Shown here one piece after another: positions 12,601-24,200 of a DNA stretch of 64,000 nt. Both the position numbers and the translations under genes were made by a program. This DNA comes from Spinacia oleracea (lineage: Eukaryota > Streptophyta > Magnoliopsida > Caryophyllales > Amaranthaceae), in the NCBI RefSeq assembly GCF_020520425.1, contig NC_079490.1, positions 5,704,001 through 5,768,000 of the forward strand, read 5' to 3'. Below the pieces are notes generated by a model. That model did not search any database, was not told the origin of the DNA, and saw only the letters and a list, made by a program, of their open reading frames with translations. The number at the start of each line of letters is the position of its first letter. The stretch's first letter is position 1.

Positions 12601-14981
12601 AAGTACAGGCTCCAATAAGAGAAACTTAATCCTCTATTCAAAAAAGGCTTCTGATAATTTCTTCTGTTTACTTATGCCAACACTGGCAATGAAGTCAACT
12701 CCTACTCCCCAAAATTGTTTCACTTTCTTATTAGTTCTGGGGGTTGGCAGGTTATCAATGTATTAATTTTTATTTGGGGCGTGTCATCCTCTTCACTCAT
12801 TTCTTCTTATGCATGTTTTCATCGAGGACGCAGTTGAGTAGATGTCTTTTAATTTGATGTAACAAGTGCTTGACCGGTTTTGTATCTACGAGACTACAAC
12901 TGACTTTATGCGTGGCCTGATTTTCTGAATGGTTGTCTGTTGGTGGTGTTATCGATATTTGTTTTGCCTAAAGTCTCTAATTCCTTAGACTTGTGTAGTT
13001 ATGTGGCTTCTCTTTCATGTTTACTATTAGTACAGTGTGTAGACCCTTGATCTGGATAGGTTATTTTAAGTACCTGCTTACCAAAATGCTTTCCCTTAAA
13101 ATTTAATATAGAAAATAGTGGTCAATCAGAAGAAGCCTAGGAGAACTATATTTTTTTTTTTAAATCTGTGTCTCTTGTTGCTAATTTGGGTTCTTTTCTC
13201 TGGTAGGATACAACTGAAGTTGATAAAGCCGAGGAACCGAAGGTGATTGAGAAAGTGATGGTCTCTCAATCAAACCTGACTGATTTTGTTGGGAAGCCTA
13301 TTTTTCATGCAGAGCGTATCTATGATAAGACCCCTACTGGAGTTGTGATGGGTCTAGCATGGACTGCAATGGGAGGTTCAACTCTCTACATAGAGACAAC
13401 CAGCGTTGAGCAAGGAGAAGGAAAAGGGGCTCTTAATCTGACTGGACAACTTGGAGATGTTATGAAGGAAAGTGCACAAATTGCCCTCACAGTTGCCCGA
13501 GGTATTCTACTTGAGAAGGAGCCACAAAGCAACTTCTTTGCCGATTCCAAGGTTCATCTCCATGTTCCTGCTGGAGCCACTCCCAAAGATGGGCCTAGTG
13601 CTGGGTGCACTATGATTACTTCACTGCTCTCTCTCGCAATGAAGAGACCTGTTAAGAAGGACTTGGCAATGACTGGGGAGGTAACACTCACTGGGAAGAT
13701 ACTTCCAATTGGCGGGGTAAGTAACAAAGACAGGATTCCATTCTTTGGGTAATGTTGTCTGGGTTTTTTCCTGCACAAGGGTTTGGGGGTACATTGGCCT
13801 TTTTGTTTATATTAACCCCTAGAAACTTGATGATCTAAAATACAAGACAAGTTTAACAGGAACAGCTTTGTGCTGAACACCACAAATCAATGTTCTAACC
13901 AGAAAATGAGTGCTGTGTTCTTTTCCTTCCAAAAAAAATAAGTTTGAAGGTTAGTGTAGTAAGTTCATTACGTTCAGGTAACTAGGTAAGGCCTAATTAG
14001 TATAAAATAAAATATAATATTCACAACTAAAATATGTTCAGATAAGTTATAAATCAAGTAATAATTCAGATGAGCTCACACAATTAAATACTGCGTAGTT
14101 TAGATATATCAATTCAAATAAGTTCAGGGGTTTTCAGATAAAAAGAAACATAGCCTTGAACACTTGCAAATTTGTTATGTGGGGGAAAAAGCTAAAATTG
14201 TAAGGAACTAGTGGCGATTATGAGTGATGACTGCCTTAAATTTATTTAGAAGAACAAGTAAAAATGCTCGTAATATGTCCTTGTACGCATCCCCTCTCTG
14301 TTGCTGTGTTATTGTAGGTGTGCTGTCGTCTTTGGTTTTCAATTGATTTTCCCAGTTGGTTAGAAAAATAAATGTGGTAATTATAGGCAATTACTCTAAT
14401 TAGTGAATTTGGTGTTGGAAAATGAAAAAAAGATGATTGCATGTTTTGTTACTGGTTCTTTCTTAGTTGGTAGTAATCCCCGGTGCATTAGCAAACAGCA
14501 GATACAATGAGGTATCTGGCATGCTTTTAGATATTTGTAAATGTGCGTGACCTAGTACTTGTGATTTTGCCCCTTTGTTTCAGAACTCATATTATTACCC
14601 ACCTCTTCTAAGATCCTCACTTCATTCCTCCTAGATTCAAATGTGTTAAAGAAACCATTCCATAATTGAACCAAACATACATAGAGTGGTATTCCTACTC
14701 TTTTGCAGCCCACTTGGTTTTTTCTTTTGCTTTTTTGTTGCGGTTGTCTCGTCTTTCCTTTTCTCTTAATTCAAAATTAGTGCCTGAATTTGTTGATTAT
14801 GTAAAACCAGGTAAAGGAGAAGACAATAGCAGCTAAGAGGAGTGGAGTAAAGACCATAGTTTTTCCTGCTGCTAACCGAAGGGACTTTGACGAGCTTTCC
14901 TCAAACGTGAAAGAAGGGCTAGACGTCCACTTTGTAGAGGAATACAGAGAAATATACGATCTAGCATTTAGCGAGGACTGA
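669..14981 (+). CDS. LON1: Mitochondrial Lon protease (LON1), 5'-partial, 19 visible exons
   Basis: This is an ATP-dependent AAA+ serine protease of the mitochondrial matrix that degrades damaged proteins. Exons are 669-734, 1476-1643, 1745-1810, 2029-2070, 2189-2311, 3314-3412, 3523-3588, 3678-3764, 4004-4043, 4343-4514, 7525-7649, 8465-8595, 8693-8797, 9183-9296, 11413-11580, 11907-12008, 12100-12339, 13207-13716 and 14811-14981. Together they encode 864 residues ending ...DLAFSED. The order is LON substrate-binding domain (starts [12 protein letters not shown]), coiled coil, Walker A GPPGVGKT, Walker [10 protein letters not shown], sensor region, then the protease domain. The catalytic Ser is in DGPSAG (codon 13597-13599). 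The dyad Lys is in GGVKEK (codon 14820-14822), on the next exon. The whole is close to Arabidopsis LON1 as I remember it. An acidic Ser/Glu-rich linker (exon 12100-12339) is variable in the family. All introns are GT-AG except 2071-2188, which is GC-AG. The N-terminal transit peptide is outside the window. Confidence 0.96.
5250..5901 (+). mobile_element. RTE-type LINE remnant, 3' end
   Basis: The sequence around 5570-5790 resembles the C-terminal reverse-transcriptase end of plant RTE LINEs. The recurrent block of the kind AEMRMLRWMCG...RIRNE...LRWFGHV is recognisable in broken form (gagatgcgtgtgttgagg, then ggtttgggcatgtgag). It ends in a short (ttg)n tail at 5889-5901, as RTE copies do. A possible upstream piece lies near 4860-4910. 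It is decayed, with no open frame. Confidence 0.6.
5945..6256. mobile_element. Stowaway-type MITE in LON1 intron
   Basis: The terminal inverted repeats begin ctccctccgttcctaaata and end tatttaggaacggagggag. They are flanked by TA on both sides, the usual Tc1/mariner target duplication. The interior repeats the motif aagtgggaaaagtgt several times. It has no coding capacity. Confidence 0.85.
6748..6969. mobile_element. Stowaway-type MITE in LON1 intron
   Basis: The ends ctcccgccgtccctaaaa and tttttagggacggagggag are inverted repeats flanked by TA. The element is about 220 bp and non-coding. Confidence 0.8.
7865..7966 (+). repeat. Short direct repeat in LON1 intron
   Basis: The segment gaaggcgtaagaccagctat, with a similar upstream flank, occurs twice about 65 bp apart within the intron 7650-8464. 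It looks like a small local duplication. No function is evident. Confidence 0.6.
9297..11412 (+). other. 2.1-kb LON1 intron without recognised element
   Basis: This intron lies between the exon ending PIDLSK and the exon starting VLFFCTANV. It includes a run of 13 C near 11360, just before the acceptor. I see no exon and no clear transposon in it. Confidence 0.6.
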
Positions 14982-16610
14982 GGATAACATTGCACAACAT
15001 TGGTAAAAAAAAAGAACATTTTCTCATTTTCAAGAAACAAAGAACTCTCACATCTGATGTTTGAAGGCTGAATCCACTTTCAGGTTGTTTTCGTTTGTGG
15101 GTGTGCGAAAAAAGGAAGGTGGAAAGCGTATGACATAATTTTCGTGTCAATCATGGATATTCAACTTTTGATTTCTAGTACTTGTACATTTTTTCTGTAA
15201 CATTGTGGTACTACAGCTCAGGGGATAGTAATCATTCTTTTACATCGATGTACCAATAGCATCCGAAATAACATGAATTTTTGTCAGAAATATAAAAGGG
15301 AAGAGTTCGAAATTTCAAAGGAACATATTTCCCATTACTTCATGATGGTTAGATTTTTCAACTCTGTACAATGCTTGAATTGACAGGGGAAATGGATTTT
15401 GTTGTCTCTTTTTGATTTGAGAGGGTTGATAATAACCCTGTAACTCTGTAAGTATATTTCTATATTCGAATGAAAATATTTCCCAAGCTTGTTTCACACC
15501 AATACTCGTAGCAGTATCAATCATACGAAGTATCATGCAAGCACCATTTCTTAGAAACGCAAACCTGAGTGTACAATACTTACTTCACTATTCCTGTGTT
15601 GACCTGGTTATTGGGCGGGTTGGGTTATGGTCTGTGCAGGTCAAAAGCGGATTGGGTAATGAAATGGTCAATTTTTGCGGGTTAATAATGGGTGGGTTAA
15701 AGTGGGTCACGGATCAATAACTTGCCATAGTGGGCGAGTCAGTAAATGAACAAGGAAAATGAAAAAAAGTCGTACACCGTAAATACAAGTGAATATGAAA
15801 CTATCCATATAATTTTGTACGGAGTATAGCATAACTATTTTAGTTTTCAAAATTATTGTGTTATAAGTTCGGTCTTATAATCTTGTACGGACTCTGGTGT
15901 AATGTTTGACCGTTAATATATCCAATTCTGTATGGCAAAAAATTATAAAAAATTGATATTTATAAAATACATTTTGAGACAAATTTAATAAGATATTTCG
16001 TGATAATTTTTGATAGATATAATAGTAGAATTCATGGTCAAAATTTCGATATTTGAACACATTTTTCAAAGCGTAAAGAACTTTATGAAACAGAGGTAGT
16101 GTAAGGTATCTCTTCTCTTGCGAAATTAGTACGAGAAATATATAAAAAAATGGACAGGGATGAGAAAAGAAAGTACGAGAAATGAATAACGGAAAAAGTT
16201 AGGGAGGACGAAAGAATATTACAAACTTTATATAAGGCAGTCTTGCACAAAAGACACCTTCGTGTTACATAAGTTAAGCAATAAAATCAATTAGCTAAGC
16301 ATTTGAATTAGTTAGTTAAGCATTGAAACTAATTAGTTAAGCATTGAAACTAATTAGTTAAACAATAGAACCGATTAGTTAAGCAATCAAAGTAGTATTT
16401 TCGGTAAGGCAGTCTTACACAAAAGTTGTCGAAAATTAATTACAGAGTAATTTTATTCCATAAACGAAAAGAGGAAAGGGGTAGTTTAGGCAATCATTAC
16501 ACATCAAATAAGGGTTACATAATATCCTAGTCATCAATTCTCTATCTTAATTAATTTACTTAAGTCTCTTATCATTCAAACCAAACACCCCCTAAGAATT
16601 AAAATTATTT
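14982..16610 (+). other. LON1 3' UTR and intergenic DNA
   Basis: The LON1 3' UTR probably occupies the first few hundred bases. Positions 15595-15745 are G-rich sequence with repeated gggttgggt/gggtgggtt motifs, of the kind left by dispersed plant repeats. The remainder is AT-rich. I found no gene here. Confidence 0.55.
16215..16430. repeat. AATTAGTTAAGCA-rich element fragment
   Basis: About 150 bp of degenerate 20-24 bp repeats built on aattagttaagca is bracketed by aaggcagtcttgcacaaaag (start) and aaggcagtcttacacaaaag (end). The two bracketing copies are in direct orientation. The interior matches the larger elements at 17952-18597 and 62470-62870. Confidence 0.6.
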
Positions 16611-16612
16611 TT

Positions 16613-16623
16613 CCTATATATAA
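16613..16623 (+). promoter_or_regulatory. TATA box of defensin-like gene
   Basis: The motif ctatatataac lies about 270 bp upstream of the ATG at 16892. The spacing implies a 5' UTR of roughly 240 bases. Confidence 0.5.
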
Positions 16624-16891
16624 CACGCATTACTCAACAATACAATTCACTCACCTACTTGTATTTCACAAACATATTTCCAAAACATCCTCCATATAAT
16701 TCTTGAAGAGTTTATATAGCTTTACATTTTCCATGTAATTACACTTTTTTTTCCCTTTAACTTGTCTATTGATTTATTTTTTAAATAAATAAAAAAAATC
16801 ATACGAAATATTATTTTTATGTTGTATGCATTATGTGAACTAATCATTTTATGTATACATGAAACTATAAACAGATTATCTTTATCCGAAG

Positions 16892-18844
16892 ATGAAGTCA
16901 TACATTGCACTTTCAATTTTCGTGGCATTTCTGATTTTTTCTCAATCAGGTAAATCAATAAAGATTGTGAATAAGTTACTCATTTGTTTGAATGCTATCT
17001 TTTTATTTTTTCATTATGGTTATAAAATGGTCTTATATATAATATGCTCATTGCTTCATATGCTAGAAATACTTCGTAAAATTATACTCCCTCTGTCCCT
17101 TAATACTCGCACCATTTTGACTTTTTGCACTATTCACATAATTCACTTTGACCTTATTTTATTTCTAGTATATGAAAACAAATATTAGTATATAATATAT
17201 TGTTGGCTTCATCTTAATATATATTTTCAAAATATTAATATTTTTATAAATTTTTATAATATGTAGTTAAAGATATCGGTGGTCAAAGATGTACATTGGC
17301 AAGCGTGTCCAGTCGAAACGGTGCGAGTATCAAGGGACGGAGGGAGTATTTTGTATGCTCTTACATTCGAAAATAGAAAATGTACGCGTATTGTTTGAAT
17401 TATCAGGACAATTTTTTCAAATTTTAGGGAGTACCACTTAAATCTAAGGATATTTTGATATTTACAACTTTTCAAGTTTCAGGTTTTTATATTTACCATC
17501 CTATTGGATAAAAGCCGCGAAAAAATGGTGAATACAAAACGTTTTATAAAATTAAGATGGTAAATACTGGTACATCATAAATCATAATAAATGTACTAGT
17601 ATAAGGCTTTATCTATTTAGTCAACCTTCACGCTTCTAAGAGGTGTACAAACTTTCTTATGATATGTTACCATATGAAAAAAATATGTGCAAATCATATT
17701 CCTTTTTGAGAGATTACACTCTTTCTCGTATTAAATGCACAATTATCATTGCATTGAGTTAACATTCAAGTTCAAATAAAGCATACAATCTTTTATTGCG
17801 ATATATGATACCATGTATGGAGTAATTAATAAAGTCACAAAAATCATATTCCTTGTTGGGAGATTATTACCATCTATCTAGTTTATCGTAATAAACGTGG
17901 TGTATCATGTCACATTGAGGTGTTAAATTTTATAGTTGAATATACGAACATAAACTTTTGTGTAAGACCGTATAACGGTTAGACTACTTTTTTGGTACTA
18001 ATTAAGGGCTCATTCGGTAACACTATCTGTTTCATATTTTTGGTTTTTTGGTTTTAAAAGTTATATGCTTTTGATTGAAACGTGAACTAAAAAATAGTCA
18101 TACTTATAGTAAACATGTTGATTGTGAAAACTGGAAACTAGTTTTTGTGGTTTTCATATTTTGGTTTTTAGTTTTGTAAAAAACAGAAAACTGAAAACAA
18201 AAAACGATACCGAATGGGGCCTAAATTATTGTAAAACATAATTAAAAGTAATAAAATCATTACTAATTGAATAACAAAATAGTTAAGGTCTAAAGACAAA
18301 TAGTTAAATTTATGAGTCGAATAGTTATTATTTTAATTTGAACAAACTTATTATTAACTAACTCATAAAATCTTAACTAATTGATTTTATTGCTTAACTA
18401 ATCAGTTTCATTGTTTAACTAATTGGTTCAGTTGCATATATAACTAATTAATTTCGTTGCTTAATTAGTTGAATTTCAGACTTAATTAATTGATTTAAGT
18501 GATTAACTAATTAGTTAAAATGCATAACTAATTGATTCCAGTGTATAAAAATAGTCTAACCGTTATGCCATATTTTCTAAAAGTTTGTAAAATATGAACG
18601 TGAAACAGGTGAATGTTATAAATGGGAGAAGATATGTAAAGATGAAAAGTCAGCAGCATTGCCATTCAAATGTCTAAAAGAGTGGTGTGACGAAAATTGT
18701 GTAAAGAAGCACCCTGATAGTAAAAGGGCATGGGGAAAATGCAAAGATGATGATGTACATGTTTGTCAATGCTTCTATATTTGTTATGATGATACTCCTT
18801 TGCCTTCTCCTATTCCACCTATCAACAACAACAATAACCCTTAA
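16892..18844 (+). CDS. Defensin-like (DEFL) secreted cysteine-rich peptide, 2 exons
   Basis: Exon 16892-16949 encodes a secretion signal (MKSYIALSIFVAFLIFSQS). Exon 18609-18844 encodes the mature part, starting GECYKWEKIC. The total is 97 residues. A single intron at the end of the signal peptide is the usual DEFL gene plan. The mature part has nine cysteines: C-x6-C, then CLKEWCDENC, then a gamma-core-like GKC-x6-C, then CQC and YIC. It ends in a Pro/Asn tail, PLPSPIPPINNNNNP. The CxC near the C-terminus and the G-x-C suggest a cysteine-stabilised alpha-beta fold. The odd ninth cysteine and long tail are unusual. Likely roles of this family are defence or pollen/ovule signalling, but which applies here cannot be told. 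The intron carries a Stowaway and an AGTTAAG-family element. Confidence 0.72.
17087..17346. mobile_element. Stowaway-type MITE in DEFL intron
   Basis: The inverted ends ctccctctgtcccttaatac and gtatcaagggacggagggag are flanked by TA. The outer 70 bp match the elements at 51600-51858 and near 55050, so this is one subfamily. Confidence 0.85.
17952..18597. mobile_element. AGTTAAG-rich TIR element, full-length-looking
   Basis: The ends are inverted. The left end has acttttgtgtaagaccg followed by cggttagacta. The right end has tagtctaaccgttatg followed by aaaagttt. The interior is degenerate tandem repeats of aactaattagtt/taattagttgaa. A Tourist MITE is nested at 18006-18221. Related copies lie at 16215-16430 and 62470-62870. 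The superfamily is unclear because I could not fix a target duplication. Confidence 0.65.
18006..18221. mobile_element. Tourist-type (PIF/Harbinger) MITE, nested
   Basis: The ends gggctcattcggta and taccgaatggggcc are inverted and flanked by TAA direct repeats (18003-18005, 18222-18224). It is 216 bp and non-coding. It sits inside the AGTTAAG element, so it is younger than that element. Confidence 0.8.
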
Positions 18845-18904
18845 ATTTTACATCTTATATTTTGAGAATAATACTATTGAAGTTATTGTTCTAAATTCTC
18901 ATTT

Positions 18905-19572
18905 CATGTGTTGTTTGTTTTAAATTATTAAATATAAATAAACAATCGTATTTCAATTTCTTTTTTTGTATTAGTTATTTTTCCTCCTTTTTTTGAATGG
19001 CCATTTTGATTTTCATGGTATATTGGATTTATTATTCCATACGTTCCTAAATAAAAGAAAAGAATCGCGACAAAAAAGTGTAAACCATTAAACATGAGCG
19101 TAAACTAGTACTACGTATAAATTAAGAATGTTCATACGTATACTAACTAGTACTCCGTACTACGTATAAATTAAGAATGTTCATACGTATACTAATTAGT
19201 ACTATGTTATATTCCAACCAAGAAGTGAAGGAGTTATAAAGGTTTTGGAAAAACCAACGACCAAAGGATGCCCAAAGATTTGAAGAGATTAATGACCAAT
19301 TTAATCAAGAGAATCAACTCATGAAAGATCAAGGGTTTATGTTTTATCATTAACCAATGATAATAACCATCCACTAACCCATCAAATCAGAAATGAAGGA
19401 CATACATAGAATTAGTGGAGGAGATAATCTTTCACACGTTGTTTGTATTAAATTATTAAATACAAATAAACAATGGTATTTAAATTTCGTTCATTGTTTT
19501 ACGGAGTAGTTATTTTCCTCCCTTGATTTTTTGAATCTATCCATTTTGATTTTCAAGGTATATTCGATTTTG
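18905..19572 (+). repeat. Duplicated DEFL downstream sequence
   Basis: The stretch 18908-19035, just past the DEFL stop codon, is repeated at 19438-19572. Both contain tgttgtttgt, aaattattaaata, aataaacaat and a shared cattttgattttca block. An internal 60-bp direct repeat (tacgtataaattaagaatg) lies at about 19110-19200. Confidence 0.7.
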
Positions 19573-20103
19573 TTAGAATAATGCCTTGAATCGGTCAAGC
19601 CCCTTACTGCAACGCCCCAGCACGGGGATCGAACTTTACGGTATCTGTTATTCTGGACTAGGGTATCTACAAATCTGAACTTTGACTAATTTTTGTGATT
19701 ATGCGTAAGAAAATTTGTAGTCATGTGGGGGCATGTTAGATTTCTATCGATATATATTTTCTAAATATCAATTTTTTATAATTTTACTTACACATAATTT
19801 GAAATATTAAGAGTCAAAGTAATGTGTTAGAGGAGAAAAAGTCAATATCATGGTGCGATATTTAAGGAATGGAGAAAGTATAATGTTCCAACCAAGAAGT
19901 GAAGAAAGCTATAAATGTTTAGGGAAAACCAACCACCAAAGGAAGTCCACGGATCTAAAGAGATCAATGACCAATTTAATCAAGAGAATCAATTCATGGA
20001 AGATGAACAGTTTAGGTTATATCCTTAACCAAGGATAATAACCATCCATTAACCAAACAAATCAGAAATGAAGGATGTACATAGAATTAATGGAGGAGAT
20101 AAA
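19218..20103 (+). repeat. Direct repeat pair, about 215 bp
   Basis: The segment 19218-19435 (starts caaccaagaagtgaag, ends tggaggagataa) recurs at 19885-20105 with roughly 85 percent identity by eye. The offset is about 667 bp, so the whole downstream block of the DEFL gene looks tandemly duplicated. No open frame is conserved. Confidence 0.7.
19574..19670 (-). repeat. Dispersed repeat fragment, also at 61540-61660
   Basis: The sequence containing gaatcggtcaagcccctta and cccagcacggggatcgaac is present in opposite orientation near 61540-61655. It begins tgttagaataatg. It may be a transposon end, but I could not assign a family. Confidence 0.55.
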
Positions 20104-20450
20104 ACAACCCAAAAAAGTCAGAGACTCAAAGGAATCTCATGACCACAACCATCACAGTTAACCCTTGATCATGAAGAGTTAATAACCCCTTTAATCAAGG
20201 GAACTTAAACCACTTCAACTAATCGAATGAGAAGAGCTAAAAGTTCTTAAAACACATTTAAAATGTTGTTACAAAGGGAATACAAAGGAAGGAAAGCAAA
20301 ACCGCAACATCGTGACTTTTGGCTTTCATCCGATCAGACCGGGCCAGCCCACCCGATCAGGCACGAGTGTAACTCACCAAAACTTCACAAATTCTCCCGA
20401 TCAGACACGAGTTCGACAAAAATTTCCCAGTTTCTTCTTTGTACTTGTAG

Positions 20451-20773
20451 GTAAAGATGGATGTAGGTCGGTCCGGCCCGAAGCCCGACCCGACACGAAA
20501 AAGCCCCGCCCAACACGTGCACGAAGTCGTGGACATTGGCCGGGCCTGAGCCTTATTTTTTTAAAAAAAGCACGACAAGGCAAGGCATGACTCGACCCTG
20601 CACGACAAAACACCTAAATTTAGCCTTACGCATGACGGGCCGGCCCGACACGAAAGCCTGTGGGACATGAGCCTCGTTTTGAATTTTTCGAGCCGGCTTG
20701 ACCCGAAACAACGTGGGCCTATCATGGGCTCGGCCCGAAGCCCGACCCGGACCGGTCCACGACCATGTTTACT
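20451..20773 (-). mobile_element. GC-rich CCCGACCCG dispersed repeat (MITE-like)
   Basis: Its ends gtaaagatgg...ggtcggtccgg and ccggaccggtcc...catgtttac are imperfect inverted repeats. The body is rich in cccgacccg and cacgac motifs. Related sequence lies at 26165-26612, 27018-27212, 53600-54030 and 63003-63075. The element at 46930-47239 is similar in composition but has other ends. Confidence 0.6.
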
Positions 20774-20899
20774 CGTATGTCTAAACCGCTACGGCCACTA
20801 GCACCAGTGCACCACCACTACTGCCCTAACTCACTTCCCTGTTGCCGGCAAACAGCCAATCCTCCACCGCTAAATCGCTACACAAAAACAGAAACCCCA

Positions 20900-21212
20900 A
20901 ACCCTCAACTTTTCTCTCTCCTCTTCTTATTTCCCCCACCGCATCCGCCACCAGTCGCCGGCGCTCCATCTCGTTGCTCTGCAGCTCCGCCTCCTTGCTA
21001 CTGTTGTCGCTGCTTCACCGCCCACGGCTCACCCAACACGTAGGTGCTTCAACTTCTTCTTCTTCTTCAAATTTCAACTTATCAATCGCAAACCAAATTT
21101 GTCTATAATCACTGTTCTTAATGTTATTCGTCCATTGAAATTACATGTTTTGGATGTCATTCAATTGTTAGGGTTTCATGTATTTGATAAAATTGTTCGT
21201 GTAGAGCTCAAA
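20900..21212 (+). promoter_or_regulatory. Probable 5' UTR region of NEPRO-like gene
   Basis: Pyrimidine-rich sequence (ctctctcctcttctt near 20917, cttcttcttcttcttc near 21052) precedes the coding start. This is common for plant 5' UTRs. A possible 5' UTR donor (cacgtaggt) lies near 21039. The short open frames here look like chance. Confidence 0.4.
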
Positions 21213-24200
21213 ATGGGTGCACAGGTTGAACTCCCAGAGGAAAGGCTCAAATCTTTCCTGTGTCAGTTGCAAGCAGAATCCGGAATTCTTGACAGAATCA
21301 TATACAAAAACAAAAATCAGCATCGGAGGTGTTCCTATTTTCAGTACCTCTTGAAGGTTGTTCTGCTAATTGTGTTGTTGTATATTGTAATTTGGACCAT
21401 TTCAAATTTGTGTTCAACTGATTTTGTTACCTTTTGTTATCATTATTAATATTGTCATTGTGTTATTAGGTTAGGAGGGATGTAAAGCTTTTTAATTCAA
21501 TTCACATGGAGGAGCTTTTAGATTCATGTTTTAATGTTATTACTGGAGAAAAGCCTAAACAGAAGGCAAGTGTTCTGGAAAGGTTAGGAATTGTGAATTT
21601 TGCCTCTATGATTTGTTTTTGTGTTTTTGTAGTCGGGTCGAATTCTTTTTGGTTGAACAAATTTTACAAGGTAGCAATTTAGCCTATGAAAGATAATATC
21701 AGCAGATTTGATGGGTGTTCTCTTGCTTACTTATGGGGGGTGTCCTATATAGATGAATTGTCTTGGTTCGAGTTAGGGGGCGGGGAAGTAGACAGAGATG
21801 CTTCATGGAGAAGGTCATGTCTGTATAGAAAGTAGTCCTTAGTCGGGGCAATAGAAAGTAAGTCTGAGAGAAGAAACCTGTTAGGATAAGACAAGTGCAA
21901 TTTTCTCGTTTTCTTCCTTTGTTAGGAGGTTTTTGTGTATTACATCCCAAATAATATGGGGCTTTCCATGGTTTCTTTGAACCACATTGAATATGAAATG
22001 TTTTCGATTTCTTGGGTGTCTTTCCTCGTGCCCTAAAAGCTCTGTCATTCCTGCAATTATGCTTCGATCTTTTGTAAGGGAAAACTGCTTTAACATGCGT
22101 GGTCACTAAAAATTGATATGAGTTCGGTAGAGAAGAGAGAGTAGGTTCATATGAAGCATGGTTTTTGTTCTTAATGTATGACATCCATATTTTCAATGTT
22201 TTTTTCGACAGTTTGAAGAGGAAGAAATGTGACGGTGTAAAATTCAATTTTATTGAACGTCTTCAAGGGGCAGCACGGCTTCTATCTCAGGTGCAAAATG
22301 TTTTCTCCTGCTTAAAACCTATGATTACTCTGCTGATATCTTAGCAATTCATATGGGTATGAAGCTTTTTTTGTATTTTTGAGTTGGTGTAGTGCATATA
22401 AGTATATAACAATAGTTTGCTATATTTTTCATTTCATATCCACTTCCAAATTTTCATGCTTACTCTTCCTGGAAAAGGATGAGGCCTTTCTCTTGAAATT
22501 TACTGAATCTTGTATGGTTATATCTTGTTGCTGTTTTCTAAAGAAGCAAATGCCCTTGTTGCATATAGCTATGCAAGATAACTTGTTGATGATCTATTCT
22601 TATACTGTGGCAATTTTTTGTGCTGCAGATGGTTGAGCCTATACTGAAGGCAGCTATGTATCCTTTGTATTTTTCTTAAATGAAATGAACCATGCTATCT
22701 TATCGGCTTACATACAGAAATTCACTTGTTCAAGTTCTCACATCCATGACATCCACACATTATTACTGTCTTTTTTCTTTTATTTTTGGAGACTTCCTTG
22801 ACTTTCTTACAGTGAAATATCTACCTTGCTCGCTCGTTCATTTTTCATGGGGTTTTCTGTGATGATTCTTGCTCTGCTTGCTCGCCTGAGAGTTTTGGTT
22901 CAGCAGGTAAGTCTCTGTTCATGTGCTATGTTGGAACCAGTGTTTTGCTTAAACTATCTACTGTTAGTACAATTGGCCATATATATGTTACAATGAATTA
23001 CTGGCCATCATGTTTTTGTAAAATATCTTACACAGCAGAAGGCTGTGTGACTTTTGATCAGTTGCCTTTTTACTTTTTGCTTCCTTATGCTAGACATTAA
23101 ATTTCATTTGTATTTCTCTATACTGTTTCAATGATAAAAAACATGGTTATTGAGGACCAGCAGACCTGTTATGGCAGAAGAAAGTCCGAATTTACTAAAA
23201 AATAGTAGATAGACCATGCAAGCCATTCTAAAAACTGGAATGCTATCAAGCTCCCTGCATATTTTTTCCAATTAATATCTGTGGCTCTACATTTATATTT
23301 AGCCACAGGCTTTCATGATTTATATGTCATTATATATTTATATATACTCCTTTCTTGATTGTACGTGAAATTCACTGATATTTTGGCCATTTTCACCTAG
23401 TAACACTCATATACTAGCATGAACATGACCTTAGAGAAGAGTTTGTGCATTAGTGGTCCTACCCCTACACTTATGGGACTTTTTCATGGACAAATAAATA
23501 TGAATCTACTTCATAAAGCCGCACCTTGTTAGGGGTAAGGTTCAGTATATTTTTGCTTCCTCTAGGCTCTAATTACATCATCTGTGAGCTTCACACAGAG
23601 TTGTGTATCATCATTGTTGTCATAATCTCATAAATGGAATGATATAAGCCTACAAGGTCTTGTGCAATTAATTCACTCACAAAAAGGGCTGTAGATATTA
23701 TATAGGCTATGCTCACTGATTAATTTGGATGGCCTATTGTTTTCCTTTTTTTTCCTTTTCAAAATACAAGTTCCTAGGGTGGGGATACACTTGGTATTGT
23801 TGTGTGAGCATTAAGTGTGCGGAGTCTCTAGATGGGAACAGATGTGACTCTGTTTCTAAGCAAATACTGCACTATGGGGCTTTTGTAATTAGTTCAGGCT
23901 TCACCACATACCTGTGTCTTGGCTACTATCTAGTTAGTTAAAAGTTAAAACAATCTAAGAAATAGTTTACTATGCTAAGTAGATGAGCTGCAGTGAGGTT
24001 GTGGAAGATGAAAATATGTGCAGAGCGGTTCAAAAGGTCTTTTTATTCGGCAGCTAATTCATGGATATTGGTTTCAGTTATACCTACAACTTTAGATTTA
24101 CTCCTGCAAAATTAAATTCATAGCGTAGCTGTTGAAGTTTCTTTACAATGCAGATACTACTGGATGTTGTTTCTGTATTCAACGAAGTCTCTTCTCTTGC

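Noticed and set aside
20765-21108. Two overlapping Pro/Ser-rich frames before the NEPRO-like start
   Set aside because: The composition comes from a pyrimidine-rich 5' UTR. There is no domain and no conserved start.
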